Shown here: in pieces, positions 47,824 to 56,444 of the stretch
How the letters are laid out: each line of letters opens with the position of its first letter
Numbering within the stretch: position 1 is the first letter of the stretch
NCBI RefSeq assembly: GCF_009857595.1
Contig: NZ_WWCU01000001.1
Location: forward strand, 124,001-188,000
Direction of reading: 5' to 3'
DNA: 64,000 bases
Origin: Pseudoduganella aquatica
GTDB lineage: Bacteria; Pseudomonadota; Gammaproteobacteria; Burkholderiales; Burkholderiaceae_D
Translations under genes and position numbers: made by a program
The notes under the pieces: generated by a model
What the model saw: only the letters and a program-made list of their open reading frames with translations
Databases searched by the model: none
What the model was told of the DNA's origin: nothing

Positions 47824-48242
47824 ATGCCCTCAGCCTGTGGATAAAGATGTGGGCAAGCTTGAGGAGAACAGGCTGACAAGCTTGGGGCAACTGGAGGATA
47901 ACTTGCCAACAACTTCCTTGTATTCAAGTACATACCGGTTTTGAACATTTCTACTGTGTAAACAAACAGGTTTACCAAAAAATGTGGACAACTTTGTTGG
48001 TAAGTGCCGGAATAAGGCTGGGATAAGCGTTGCAAAACCCGGGATAAGGGCGGAGGGCATGTGAATAAAGCTGTGGGCAAGGCTGTTGAAATAGCGGGAT
48101 AACTTTGGCGCAAGGCCGAAATCAGCCCGAGGCGCAATCCGGCCTGTTCCGCGATGTTGATAAGCCTGTGAAAAACCATTGGAAAAGCGGCGGATAAGCC
48201 CCGTATAACCACGTGGAAAACCCATGGACAAGGCTGTATAAC
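47824..48242 (-). promoter_or_regulatory. Array of DnaA-box-like GGATAA motifs between glmU and the AsnC-type gene
   Basis: This 419-base gap has no credible gene. It holds TGTGGATAA (47836), TGTGGACAA (47983), TGTGAATAA (48060) and TGTTGATAA (48155). It also holds weaker copies ending in GGATAA or GGAATAA at about 47893, 48009, 48019, 48041, 48096 and 48191. All point the same way (boxes on the minus strand). It resembles a DnaA-binding cluster, but no trinucleotide run or strong AT block like that of modules A-C is seen. Confidence 0.6.
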
Positions 48243-48716
48243 TCACACCGCTATGCGCGTCTCGAACTTGCTGCGCAGAGTGGAAAAGTAGGTTTTCACG
48301 TTGCGCACATTGGTGTGCGCCGCGAACAGGCGGTGCGCCAGCGCGTTGTAGGCCCGCATGTCTGCCACCTGTATCACCAGCACAAAGTCCGGCCCGGGCG
48401 ACACCCGGTAGCATTGCAGCACCGCCTCGTCGCCGGCCACGTGCTGCTCGAACTCCACCATGCGCTCGGCCGCCTGCACATCCAGCGTAATCTCCACGAT
48501 GGCAGTCAGGCGCGCGCCTACCGCCTCCGGTGCTACGATAGCGACCTGCCGCAGTATCACGCCGCTGTCCGTCAGCTGCTTCACGCGCCGCAGGCAGGTG
48601 GGCGGCGACACGTGCACCGCCTGCGCCAGCTCCGCATTGGTAAGGGCCGCATTCTCCTGCAGCGCGTTCAGAATGCGGCGGTCCACTTCGTCCAGCTCCG
48701 AATTTGGAATATTCAT
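48243..48716 (-). CDS. Lrp/AsnC family transcriptional regulator
   Basis: 157 residues. Winged helix-turn-helix LDEVDRRILNALQENAALTNAELA then VSPPTCLRRVKQLTDSG; RAM effector domain with VLQCYRVSPGPDFVLVIQV. It is divergent from glmS, and the 146-base gap holds two related inverted repeats that could be its binding sites. The effector is unknown. Confidence 0.92.
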   Translation of the reverse strand: MNIPNSELDEVDRRILNALQENAALTNAELAQAVHVSPPTCLRRVKQLTDSGVILRQVAIVAPEAVGARLTAIVEITLDVQAAERMVEFEQHVAGDEAVLQCYRVSPGPDFVLVIQVADMRAYNALAHRLFAAHTNVRNVKTYFSTLRSKFETRIAV

Positions 48717-48734
48717 AAAAAATTCATCATGGTT

Positions 48735-48749
48735 TGAAATTTAATTTCA
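48735..48749. promoter_or_regulatory. Inverted repeat TGAAAT-N3-ATTTCA (site 1)
   Basis: A perfect 6-bp inverted repeat with a 3-base centre, 18 bases before the AsnC-type start. Same half-sites as site 2. Confidence 0.5.
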
Positions 48750-48760
48750 TCATCATACAC

Positions 48761-48781
48761 GCATGAAATAATATTTCATGC
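48761..48781. promoter_or_regulatory. Inverted repeat GCATGAAAT-N3-ATTTCATGC (site 2)
   Basis: A perfect 9-bp inverted repeat centred 29 bases from site 1, about three helical turns. It lies between the divergent AsnC-type gene and glmS and contains the same TGAAAT-N3-ATTTCA core, as expected for a multimeric Lrp-type regulator. Confidence 0.6.
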
Positions 48782-48862
48782 ACGATTGAATTTAGACAGC
48801 TTATTTCAACACCTCTGCTCTAGTATGGATTCATCAACCATTCATCCAGCAAAGAGGTTTTT

Positions 48863-50692
48863 ATGTGCGGCATCGTCGGCGCGGTAGCGCAACGTAATAT
48901 CACCCCCATCCTGCTCGAAGGCCTGAAGCGCCTGGAATACCGCGGCTACGACTCCTGCGGCGTCGCGCTGCACGTGGATGGCGCCCTGCAGCGCTCGCGC
49001 AGCACCTCGCGCGTGGCCGACCTGGAAAAACAGGTGGATGAAACCGGTCTCAAAGGCTTCACCGGCATTGCCCACACCCGCTGGGCCACGCACGGCGCGC
49101 CCGCCTCGCACAATGCCCACCCGCACTTTTCGCCGAGTTCGGACAACGCGCGCATCGCCCTGGTCCACAACGGCATTATCGAAAACCACGACGAGCTGCG
49201 CGCCGAACTGACCGCGCTGGGCTACGTGTTCCAGAGCCAGACCGACACCGAAGTGATCGCCCACCTGGTCGACCACATGTACAACGGCGACCTGTTCGAC
49301 ACCGTGCAGCAAGCCGTCAAGCGCCTGCACGGCGCCTACGCCATCGCCGTGTTCGCGCGCGAAGAGCCGCACCGCGTGGTGGCCGCGCGCCAGGGCTCGC
49401 CGCTCATCGTCGGCGTGGGCCAGGGCGAAAACTTTGTCGCCTCCGACGCCATGGCGCTGGCCGGCACCAGCGACCAGATCATCTACCTGGAAGAAGGCGA
49501 CGTGGTCGACCTGCAGCTGGGCAAAGTGTGGATCGTTGACGTGAACGGCAAGTCGGTAGAACGCGAAGTGAAAACCGTGCACGCGCACACCGGCGCGGCC
49601 GAGCTGGGACCGTACCGCCACTACATGCAGAAGGAAATCTTCGAGCAGCCGCGCGTCATCGGCGACACGCTGGAAGGCATCACCGGCGTCATGCCCGAGC
49701 TGTTCGGCGATGGCGCCTACAAAGTGTTCAAGGAAATCGACCGCGTGCTGATCCTTGCCTGCGGCACCAGTTACTATGCCGGCTCCACCGCCAAGTACTG
49801 GATCGAATCCATCGCCAAGGTGCCGGTCAACGTGGAAATCGCCAGCGAATACCGCTACCGCGACTCCGTGCCCGACCCGCGCACCCTGGTCGTCACCATC
49901 TCCCAGTCCGGCGAAACCGCCGACACCTTGGCCGCGCTCAAGCATGCACGCGCGCTGGGCATGGAACACACGCTCACCATCTGCAACGTGGCCACCAGCG
50001 CCATGGTGCGCGAATGCAAACTGGCCTACATCACCCGCGCCGGCGTGGAAGTGGGCGTGGCCTCGACCAAGGCCTTCACGACCCAGCTGGCCGCGCTGTT
50101 CCTGCTCGCGCTGACCCTGGCGCAAGTGAACGGCCGCCTGACTGACGAAGAGGAAGCCGCGCACCTGAAAGCCATGCGCCACCTGCCGTCGGCGATCACC
50201 TCGGTGCTGGCGCTGGAGCCCCAGATCATCGCCTGGGCCGACGAATTCGCGCGCAAGGAAAACGCACTGTTCCTGGGCCGTGGCCTGCACTACCCGATCG
50301 CGCTGGAAGGCGCGCTCAAGCTCAAGGAGATTTCCTACATCCACGCCGAGGCCTATCCTGCGGGCGAGCTGAAGCACGGTCCGCTGGCGCTGGTGACCGA
50401 GGAAATGCCGGTCGTCACCATCGCGCCCAACGACACGCTGATCGAGAAGCTGAAATCGAATATGCAGGAAGTGCGCGCGCGCGGCGGCCAGCTGTTCGTG
50501 TTTGCCGACGTGGACTCGCGCATCACCTCCGGCGACGGCGTGCATGTCATCCGCATGCCCGAGCACTACGGCCAGCTGTCGCCCATCCTGCACGTGGTCT
50601 CGCTGCAACTGCTGGCCTACCACTCCGCCCTGGCGCGCGGCACCGACGTGGACAAGCCGCGCAACCTGGCCAAGTCGGTGACCGTCGAATAA
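48863..50692 (+). CDS. glmS: Glutamine-fructose-6-phosphate aminotransferase (isomerizing)
   Basis: 609 residues. The N-terminal glutaminase starts [12 protein letters not shown] with Cys2 as nucleophile and has [10 protein letters not shown]. Two SIS sugar-isomerase domains follow, with [15 protein letters not shown] and [16 protein letters not shown], and the C-terminus ends [12 protein letters not shown] as in the family. It makes glucosamine-6-phosphate, the entry to UDP-GlcNAc made by GlmU. AGAGG precedes the ATG. No ribozyme fold is evident in the leader. Confidence 0.98.
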   Translation: MCGIVGAVAQRNITPILLEGLKRLEYRGYDSCGVALHVDGALQRSRSTSRVADLEKQVDETGLKGFTGIAHTRWATHGAPASHNAHPHFSPSSDNARIALVHNGIIENHDELRAELTALGYVFQSQTDTEVIAHLVDHMYNGDLFDTVQQAVKRLHGAYAIAVFAREEPHRVVAARQGSPLIVGVGQGENFVASDAMALAGTSDQIIYLEEGDVVDLQLGKVWIVDVNGKSVEREVKTVHAHTGAAELGPYRHYMQKEIFEQPRVIGDTLEGITGVMPELFGDGAYKVFKEIDRVLILACGTSYYAGSTAKYWIESIAKVPVNVEIASEYRYRDSVPDPRTLVVTISQSGETADTLAALKHARALGMEHTLTICNVATSAMVRECKLAYITRAGVEVGVASTKAFTTQLAALFLLALTLAQVNGRLTDEEEAAHLKAMRHLPSAITSVLALEPQIIAWADEFARKENALFLGRGLHYPIALEGALKLKEISYIHAEAYPAGELKHGPLALVTEEMPVVTIAPNDTLIEKLKSNMQEVRARGGQLFVFADVDSRITSGDGVHVIRMPEHYGQLSPILHVVSLQLLAYHSALARGTDVDKPRNLAKSVTVE

Positions 50693-50694
50693 GA

Positions 50695-51651
50695 GTGCGG
50701 GACTTTTTCCAGGGCAGCGATACCAGCACAGGCGCCAAGGCGCGCATTGAAGCGGGCACGCTGCTCCGCCCCGAAGGGCTGCGCCACTTTTTGAAGGCAA
50801 CGCCTGTCGGTGCCGCTGCGGGCAAGCGGCCGCTGGTTATTTTGCTGCACGGCGCCGGTTCCTCCGCCGCACAGCTGCTGGGCCTGCGCTTCCCGCCATC
50901 GCCCTTGTCGCTGTGGCTGGAGATCGCCGAGCGCGAGCATCTGGTGGTCATCGCCCTGGACGGCAGCAAGCGCCGTGGCGAACGCGCCTGGAACGACAGC
51001 TACGCCGGCGTGACCGCCAACCCCCAAACCGACGATACCGGCTTTATCAGCGCCGTGATCGACCGCGCCATCGCCGAGGATGAAGTTGATCCAGCGCGTA
51101 TCTACCTCATGGGCGTCTCCAAAGGCGGCATGATGGCCTACCGCGCCGCAACCGAGATGGCACCGCGTCTGGCGGCCTTTTCGGTGGCGCTGGCCGCCAT
51201 GCCTGTGGACAGCAATTGCGGCCCGCCCCGGACGCCGCTGCCGGTGCTGTTCATGGCGGGCACGGCCGATCCCTTCATCCCCTACACCGGGCGCAAGTTC
51301 CTTTACCAGTTCCCCATTTTTTCCTCGCTCGCCGCGCCGATGACCAGCGTGGAAGAATCCGTCGCCGTCTGGCGCGAGCTGGCCGGCTTGCACGGTGAAC
51401 CCGCCGTCGCCGCCATCCCGCAGCGGCATCCGGGCGCGGCCACGCGCGTCACCCGCTACACTTGGGGAGGCGACCCCGCCGCGCTGCAAGTCTGCCTGCT
51501 GAAGATAGACGGCGGCGGCCACGCCGAGCCCAGCATGGTGAAGCGCTACCCCGGCCTGTTCTCCCGCTTCCCCGGCGCCCAGAACGGCGACATCGAGGCA
51601 GCCGAGGAGGCCTGGGCCTTCTTCAAGGACAAGCGCACCGTGCTTGAATAA
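50695..51651 (+). CDS. Alpha/beta hydrolase of the LpqC / polyhydroxybutyrate depolymerase type
   Basis: 318 residues from a GTG at 50695, 2 bases after the glmS stop. An oxyanion region LVILLHGAGSSAAQLL, a nucleophile elbow LMGVSKGGMMAYR, an acid region FMAGTADPFIPYTG and a His in GGGHAEPS fit a Ser-Asp-His hydrolase of the COG3509 group (PHB depolymerase / feruloyl esterase-like). No signal peptide is visible, so it may act in the cytoplasm, or the true start differs. No glmS terminator is seen, so read-through is likely. Confidence 0.8.
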   Translation: MRDFFQGSDTSTGAKARIEAGTLLRPEGLRHFLKATPVGAAAGKRPLVILLHGAGSSAAQLLGLRFPPSPLSLWLEIAEREHLVVIALDGSKRRGERAWNDSYAGVTANPQTDDTGFISAVIDRAIAEDEVDPARIYLMGVSKGGMMAYRAATEMAPRLAAFSVALAAMPVDSNCGPPRTPLPVLFMAGTADPFIPYTGRKFLYQFPIFSSLAAPMTSVEESVAVWRELAGLHGEPAVAAIPQRHPGAATRVTRYTWGGDPAALQVCLLKIDGGGHAEPSMVKRYPGLFSRFPGAQNGDIEAAEEAWAFFKDKRTVLE

Positions 51652-51688
51652 GGGGTGGACCTTATACGCTTATCGCATTACCTTATGT

Positions 51689-51700
51689 GATAACGATATC
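51689..51700. promoter_or_regulatory. LacI-type operator-like site 1
   Basis: GATAACGATATC, one base from the perfect palindrome at 51821; preceded by TGT. It lies 160-170 bases before the TonB receptor start. Confidence 0.4.
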
Positions 51701-51820
51701 TTCAAACTGGCATAAAAATGTGGTTTCGATGCCGAATTGGACACCCAGAGAATTTCCGCTTTCGCTTGATAAAGCATGAAAAAAAATCGAAAGACTATGA
51801 ACAAAATATGACAATTAAGT

Positions 51821-51832
51821 GATAACGTTATC
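51821..51832. promoter_or_regulatory. LacI-type operator-like site 2
   Basis: GATAACGTTATC, a perfect 12-bp palindrome with a central CG step, as in LacI-family operators, about 28 bases before the TonB receptor start. No LacI-family gene is in the window. Confidence 0.55.
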
Positions 51833-51859
51833 TCATACTTTGCACATATGGAGAACGTA

Positions 51860-54829
51860 GTGAAGAGCCAAATCCGACGTCGAGCCAACTTACACGCCAA
51901 ACCCATCACCATCGCCGTTATCGCGGCTCTCTACGGCGCATCCGCGTTCGCGCAAAATGCTGCTCCCAAAGTCGACCGCATCGAAATCACCGGATCCAAG
52001 ATCAAGGGCGTCGACATGGAATCCTCGGTGCCCATCCAGTCGATTTCGCGCGCGCAAATCGACGCCACCGGAGTCACCGGACTGGATGAAGTGCTGCAGA
52101 CGATGGCCATCTCCGGCGATGCAAGGAATCGCACCTCGAATGCCGACCAGAACTCCTTTGCCAACCTGCGCGGCATCGGCTTTGGCCGCACCCTGGTGCT
52201 GGTCAACGGCCATCGATGGGTGGGCAGCTCCGACCTGAACGGCACGGTGGATTTGAGCTCCATCCCGCTGGCATCGGTGGAACGCATTGACGTGCTGAAA
52301 GATGGCGGCTCGGTGCTGTACGGCGGTGATGCGATGGTGGGCCTGATCAACATCATCCTGAAAGACCACTACGACGGTGTTGACGCCCGTGCCTATTACG
52401 GCACCAACCAGCACGGCGGCGGCGACCAGAGGAAGGTCGAACTGACCGCCGGCACCTCCGGCGAAAACTACTCCGGCCTGCTGTCGCTCCAGATCAACAA
52501 AGGCGACGGCATCCACAACAGCGACTACGCGCGTACCAGGGAGCGTTCCCCGTTCGGCTCCGGCTCCCAGAACTACACCGACAACACGCCGGCCGGCCGC
52601 TTCCAGCTGTGCAAGGGCGCGCTGCTGGCGTCGGGCGGCTGTGCCGCCAGCACGCTTGCCGACCCAAGCGGCAACAAGAACAATTTCATCACCTACACCA
52701 CGCCCTACAATCCAGCCCTGGGCGCGGCGGGCAACCAGTACCGTACTTACAACCGTCCAAGCGATAGCTACAACAGCCAGGTCTTCAACAGCCTGATCAC
52801 CCCGCTGACCCAGAAGTCGCTGGTCGGCGATATGACCTACCGTTTCAGCGATCACATGAAGCTCCGCGTGACCGCGCAAATCATGGAGACGGACTCGATT
52901 GCCGACACCCCGCCAGTCGACTTCAACCTCGGCCCGGGCGGCCTGGCCAACGGCGCCAATATCTTCATCGCCAAGAACAGCTACTACAACCCGTTTGGCG
53001 TGGCGATCGGACGCGTCCAGCGCGCGGCGACGGAGCTGGGGCCGGAGCAGCGCGTCGCCAACACCAAGACGCGGGCCATTTCGCCTGTCCTGTCCGGCGA
53101 CTTCCAGTTCGCGGGCCGCAGCTTCGACTGGGAAGCCGGCATGGAGTACGGTTCCACCCATCAGCTCGCCCATCGCGATAACGAAATCAGCGTCAGCCGC
53201 CTGACCGCCGCCCTTGGCCCATCGTTCAAGGACGCCAGCGGCAATATCGTCTGCGGCACGCCTGGCAATACGATCGCCGGCTGCGTGCCGGTCAACCTGT
53301 TGGGCGCAGGCACCCTCACCCCGGAGATGATCAACTACATCCGTCTCAGCTCCGACGAAGCCAGCTGGTTCAACAACTTCTGGGACCACGACTACTTCGC
53401 CCAGGTCAGCTCTCCGGAACTGTTCAAGCTGCCGGCCGGATCGGTAGGCTTTGCGAGTGGTTTCGAACGCCATATCGTGTACGGCAACACCGGCAATGGC
53501 GTGGGCTATGCCAATGGCGATGTGCTGGCCGGCACGCGCGGCAACACTGGCGGCGGCTATGGTTCCAAGGATGTCTACGCTGAATTCTATGTGCCGATGC
53601 TGAAGAACCTGCCACTCATGAAGATGCTGGACCTGAGCCTGGCATTCCGCCACTCCAGCTACGACAGCGGCGCCAGCGTCAACAACAAGAAATTTGGCCT
53701 GAAATGGCGCGTGGCCGATGACCTGGCGCTGCGCGCCAGCTTCAGCACCGGCTACCGCCTGGACCTGTCGGGCATCATCCAGAACACCCAGACATCGGCC
53801 GTCACGGTGACCGACCCGTGCTCGTTCACCACCAACTCGAACGGCACCATTGCCAGCAACCGCTACGCGCAGCTGACGCCGGAGCAGCAGACGCAATGCC
53901 GTGCAGCCGGCGTGCCTTCCGGCGGCTACGATACCCGCACCACCCTGCCCGCACAGGCAACCCAGTTAAGCACCGGTAATCAAGAGCTCGGCCCGGAGCG
54001 CGACATCTTCCGCACCGCCGGCTTCGTGTACAGCCCGCATTACGTGCCCGGCCTGGACCTGACCGTCGATTATTGGGACGTGCTGTTCCACGACAGTATC
54101 CTGAAGCCGAACGCGAACCAGATGGTGCTCAACTGCCTGTCCGACCCCGGCAATCCCGGCCTGTGCCCGGATGGCTGGCTGGTGCGCGGCGCCAACGGCG
54201 CAGTGAACAACATTCGCATTAGCGCGATGAACGGCCCAGGCGGCGAACGCTTCTCGGGAGTGGACGTCAACCTGCGCTACCGTCCCAAGACCACCAGCTA
54301 CGGCAAATTTGCCTTTGAACTCAACAACGCCTTCCTGACGAGAGTCATTGATACGCCTTCCGCGCCTATCGACAAGGTTGGCGTGTTTACGACTGCCACC
54401 ACTTCCAGCGGATCGCACTACCGCTTGCGTTCGAATTTCAACCTGGACTGGAGCCTGGGCAAACTGAGCGCGCGCTGGGGCGCCCGTTATTTCTCGCATC
54501 AGACGGAAAATTGCATCCTGAGCGGCACGGCAGCGGTCGGCCTGTGCAACGACCTTGGCCCGCTGCAGTCCCAGAGCGATGCGAGCAATCCCGCCACCGC
54601 CAAATACCTGCCGTTCCTGGCCGGCGGCAGCGCCAACCGCATAGCCGGATACACGCTGCACGACCTCAGCGTGGCCTACCTGCCTTGGGCGAAGAGCCGC
54701 ATCAAGGTCGGCGTCAACAACGTGTTCAACAAGGTGCCGCCATTGGCGATCAATTCCAACCGCAGCTATCCGCTCAACTTCGGCATGCCCGACCGCTATT
54801 TCTACGTTGAATTCAACCAGAAGTTCTGA
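51860..54829 (+). CDS. TonB-dependent outer membrane receptor
   Basis: 989 residues from GTG at 51860, which has GGAG at the correct distance; ATG at 51848 in the same frame lacks a ribosome site. Signal peptide to about ASAFAQ, then a TonB-box-like segment (DRIEITGSKIKG). A plug domain follows with LVLVNGHRW and VERIDVLKDGGSVLYGGDAMVGLINIIL in parts, then a beta-barrel ending FYVEFNQKF with a terminal Phe. The plug form is the group often used for carbohydrate or peptide uptake, not siderophores. Two LacI-type operator-like sites lie upstream, which favours a sugar ligand. The ligand is inferred. Confidence 0.92.
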   Translation: MKSQIRRRANLHAKPITIAVIAALYGASAFAQNAAPKVDRIEITGSKIKGVDMESSVPIQSISRAQIDATGVTGLDEVLQTMAISGDARNRTSNADQNSFANLRGIGFGRTLVLVNGHRWVGSSDLNGTVDLSSIPLASVERIDVLKDGGSVLYGGDAMVGLINIILKDHYDGVDARAYYGTNQHGGGDQRKVELTAGTSGENYSGLLSLQINKGDGIHNSDYARTRERSPFGSGSQNYTDNTPAGRFQLCKGALLASGGCAASTLADPSGNKNNFITYTTPYNPALGAAGNQYRTYNRPSDSYNSQVFNSLITPLTQKSLVGDMTYRFSDHMKLRVTAQIMETDSIADTPPVDFNLGPGGLANGANIFIAKNSYYNPFGVAIGRVQRAATELGPEQRVANTKTRAISPVLSGDFQFAGRSFDWEAGMEYGSTHQLAHRDNEISVSRLTAALGPSFKDASGNIVCGTPGNTIAGCVPVNLLGAGTLTPEMINYIRLSSDEASWFNNFWDHDYFAQVSSPELFKLPAGSVGFASGFERHIVYGNTGNGVGYANGDVLAGTRGNTGGGYGSKDVYAEFYVPMLKNLPLMKMLDLSLAFRHSSYDSGASVNNKKFGLKWRVADDLALRASFSTGYRLDLSGIIQNTQTSAVTVTDPCSFTTNSNGTIASNRYAQLTPEQQTQCRAAGVPSGGYDTRTTLPAQATQLSTGNQELGPERDIFRTAGFVYSPHYVPGLDLTVDYWDVLFHDSILKPNANQMVLNCLSDPGNPGLCPDGWLVRGANGAVNNIRISAMNGPGGERFSGVDVNLRYRPKTTSYGKFAFELNNAFLTRVIDTPSAPIDKVGVFTTATTSSGSHYRLRSNFNLDWSLGKLSARWGARYFSHQTENCILSGTAAVGLCNDLGPLQSQSDASNPATAKYLPFLAGGSANRIAGYTLHDLSVAYLPWAKSRIKVGVNNVFNKVPPLAINSNRSYPLNFGMPDRYFYVEFNQKF

Positions 54830-54936
54830 TCGGCGCAGGCACAGGCTGCACGCCGCCATTCGTGCGTCCTGTGTTCGTCCGTGTGGTTCTCATCCCGATG
54901 AACTGCTCCGGTCGAACGGCTTTGAAGGAGTAGTTC

Positions 54937-56444
54937 ATGTCCAATCCCTTGATCCATGATGTTGTCATCGCCGGAGCCGGCCCGGTCGGGCTGTTTCTCG
55001 CCTGCGAGCTGCGCAGCGCCGGTGTTTCCGTGCTGGTCCTCGAAAAATCCGCACATCCGGATTCACCCCTGAAAGCACTCCCCTTCGGCATGCGCGGCCT
55101 TTCCGCGCCCAGCATCGAAGCCTTTTACCGTCGCGGCTTGCTCGCTGCATTGACGCCGCCGAAAGGCCCGGCCGCCCATTGGGAGATGCAGGCCCGGCGC
55201 CCCGGCGGCCACTTTGCCGGTATCCAGTTCTTTCACGACAAAATCGATACGGCCAAATGGCCTTATCGCATCGCCGGCCCAGTTCCCACCAGCCTGGCGA
55301 CCACCATGCAGCAGGTCGAATCCATCCTCGCCGAACGCGCCCTGGCAATGGGTGTTGAGATCCGGTGCGGCCTGGGCGTGGAGAGTCTTGAGCAGTCGGA
55401 CGACATGGTGACCATCCGCGCCGGTGGCGACTCCCTGCGCGCGCGCTGGCTGGTAGGCTGCGATGGCGGCCGCAGCACCGTGCGCAAGGCGGCCGGGTTC
55501 GAGTTCGCGGGCACGGATCCCGAGTTCACAGGCTACTCGATTCAAGTTGTGCTGGAAGATCCCGCCCAGCTCGCCGTGGGCCGCCACTACACGGCGGCCG
55601 GTATGTACACCTACCAGCAGCCCGGCACCATTGCGATGGTGGACTTTGACGGGGGCGCCTGCCATCGCTCCGAGGCCATCACGCTGGAGCATGTGCAGGA
55701 AGTGCTGCGGCGCATCTCCGGCACCGCTGTGACCGTGGCCAGCCTTGAACTGGCGACAACGTGGACGGACCGTGCTGCCAGGCAACCGCCTACCGCCAAG
55801 GCCGCGTGCTGCTCGCCGGGGATGCCGCGCACATCCACTCGCCGCTCGGCGGCCAGGGCTTGAACCTCGGGCTGGGCGACGCGATGAATCTCGGATGGAA
55901 ACTGGCGGCGACGATACAGGGGCACGCGCCGGACGGACTGCTGGACAGCTACGCCACGGAACGCCATCCGGTGGGCGCGCAGGTGCTGGACTGGTCGCGC
56001 GCGCAGGTGGCGGTGATGCGGCCCAGCCGCAGTTCACGCGCGCTTGAAGCCATCATCCGCGATCTCGTCGATACGGCCGATGGCGCCACCTACTGTGCGG
56101 AGCGCGTGTGGAGCGTATCCATCGCCTACGACCTTGGCGGCAAGCACCCGCTGGTCGGCCGCAGCGTGCCGGACTTCGAGCTGGCCGACGGCACGCGCTG
56201 CGGCCAGCACTTCAGCAGCGGCAAAGGGCTCCTGCTCGATTTCTCCCTCGGCAAGCCGCTGCAGGCGCTCTCCCAGCGCTGGGCTGGCCGCATTGCCTAC
56301 GTGGCGGCCCAGGCCTGCGCGCAGCTGGGGCTGAGCGCCGTGCTGGTGCGTCCGGACGGCATCGTCGCCTGGGTGGATGAGGCCAGTCTGGACGAGGAAG
56401 GCGCGGCGGCGGCGGCAAGCCGCTGGTTCGGTCACCAGATATGA
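54937..56444 (+). pseudogene. Class A FAD monooxygenase (PheA/TfdB-like) split by a frameshift
   Basis: The N-terminal part reads from ATG at 54937 (GGAG upstream) with FAD motif VVIAGAGPVGLFLA and the second motif VGCDGGRSTVRKAAG. Near 55776 the reading frame moves: one base appears missing in GACCGTGCTGCCAGGC, after which the other frame continues with RQGRVLLAGDAAHIHSPLGG and DAMNLGWKLAA to the stop at 56444. Joined, the protein would have about 502 residues, the family's normal length, with a C-terminal thioredoxin-like domain. It would hydroxylate an aromatic substrate. Either a real inactivating mutation or a sequencing error. Confidence 0.82.

Noticed and set aside
47793..48414. Minus-strand open frames of 139 and 194 codons in the glmU-AsnC gap
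   Set aside because: They translate the repeated GGATAA motifs, have no ribosome site or known motif, and overlap the terminator of glmU or the regulator gene.
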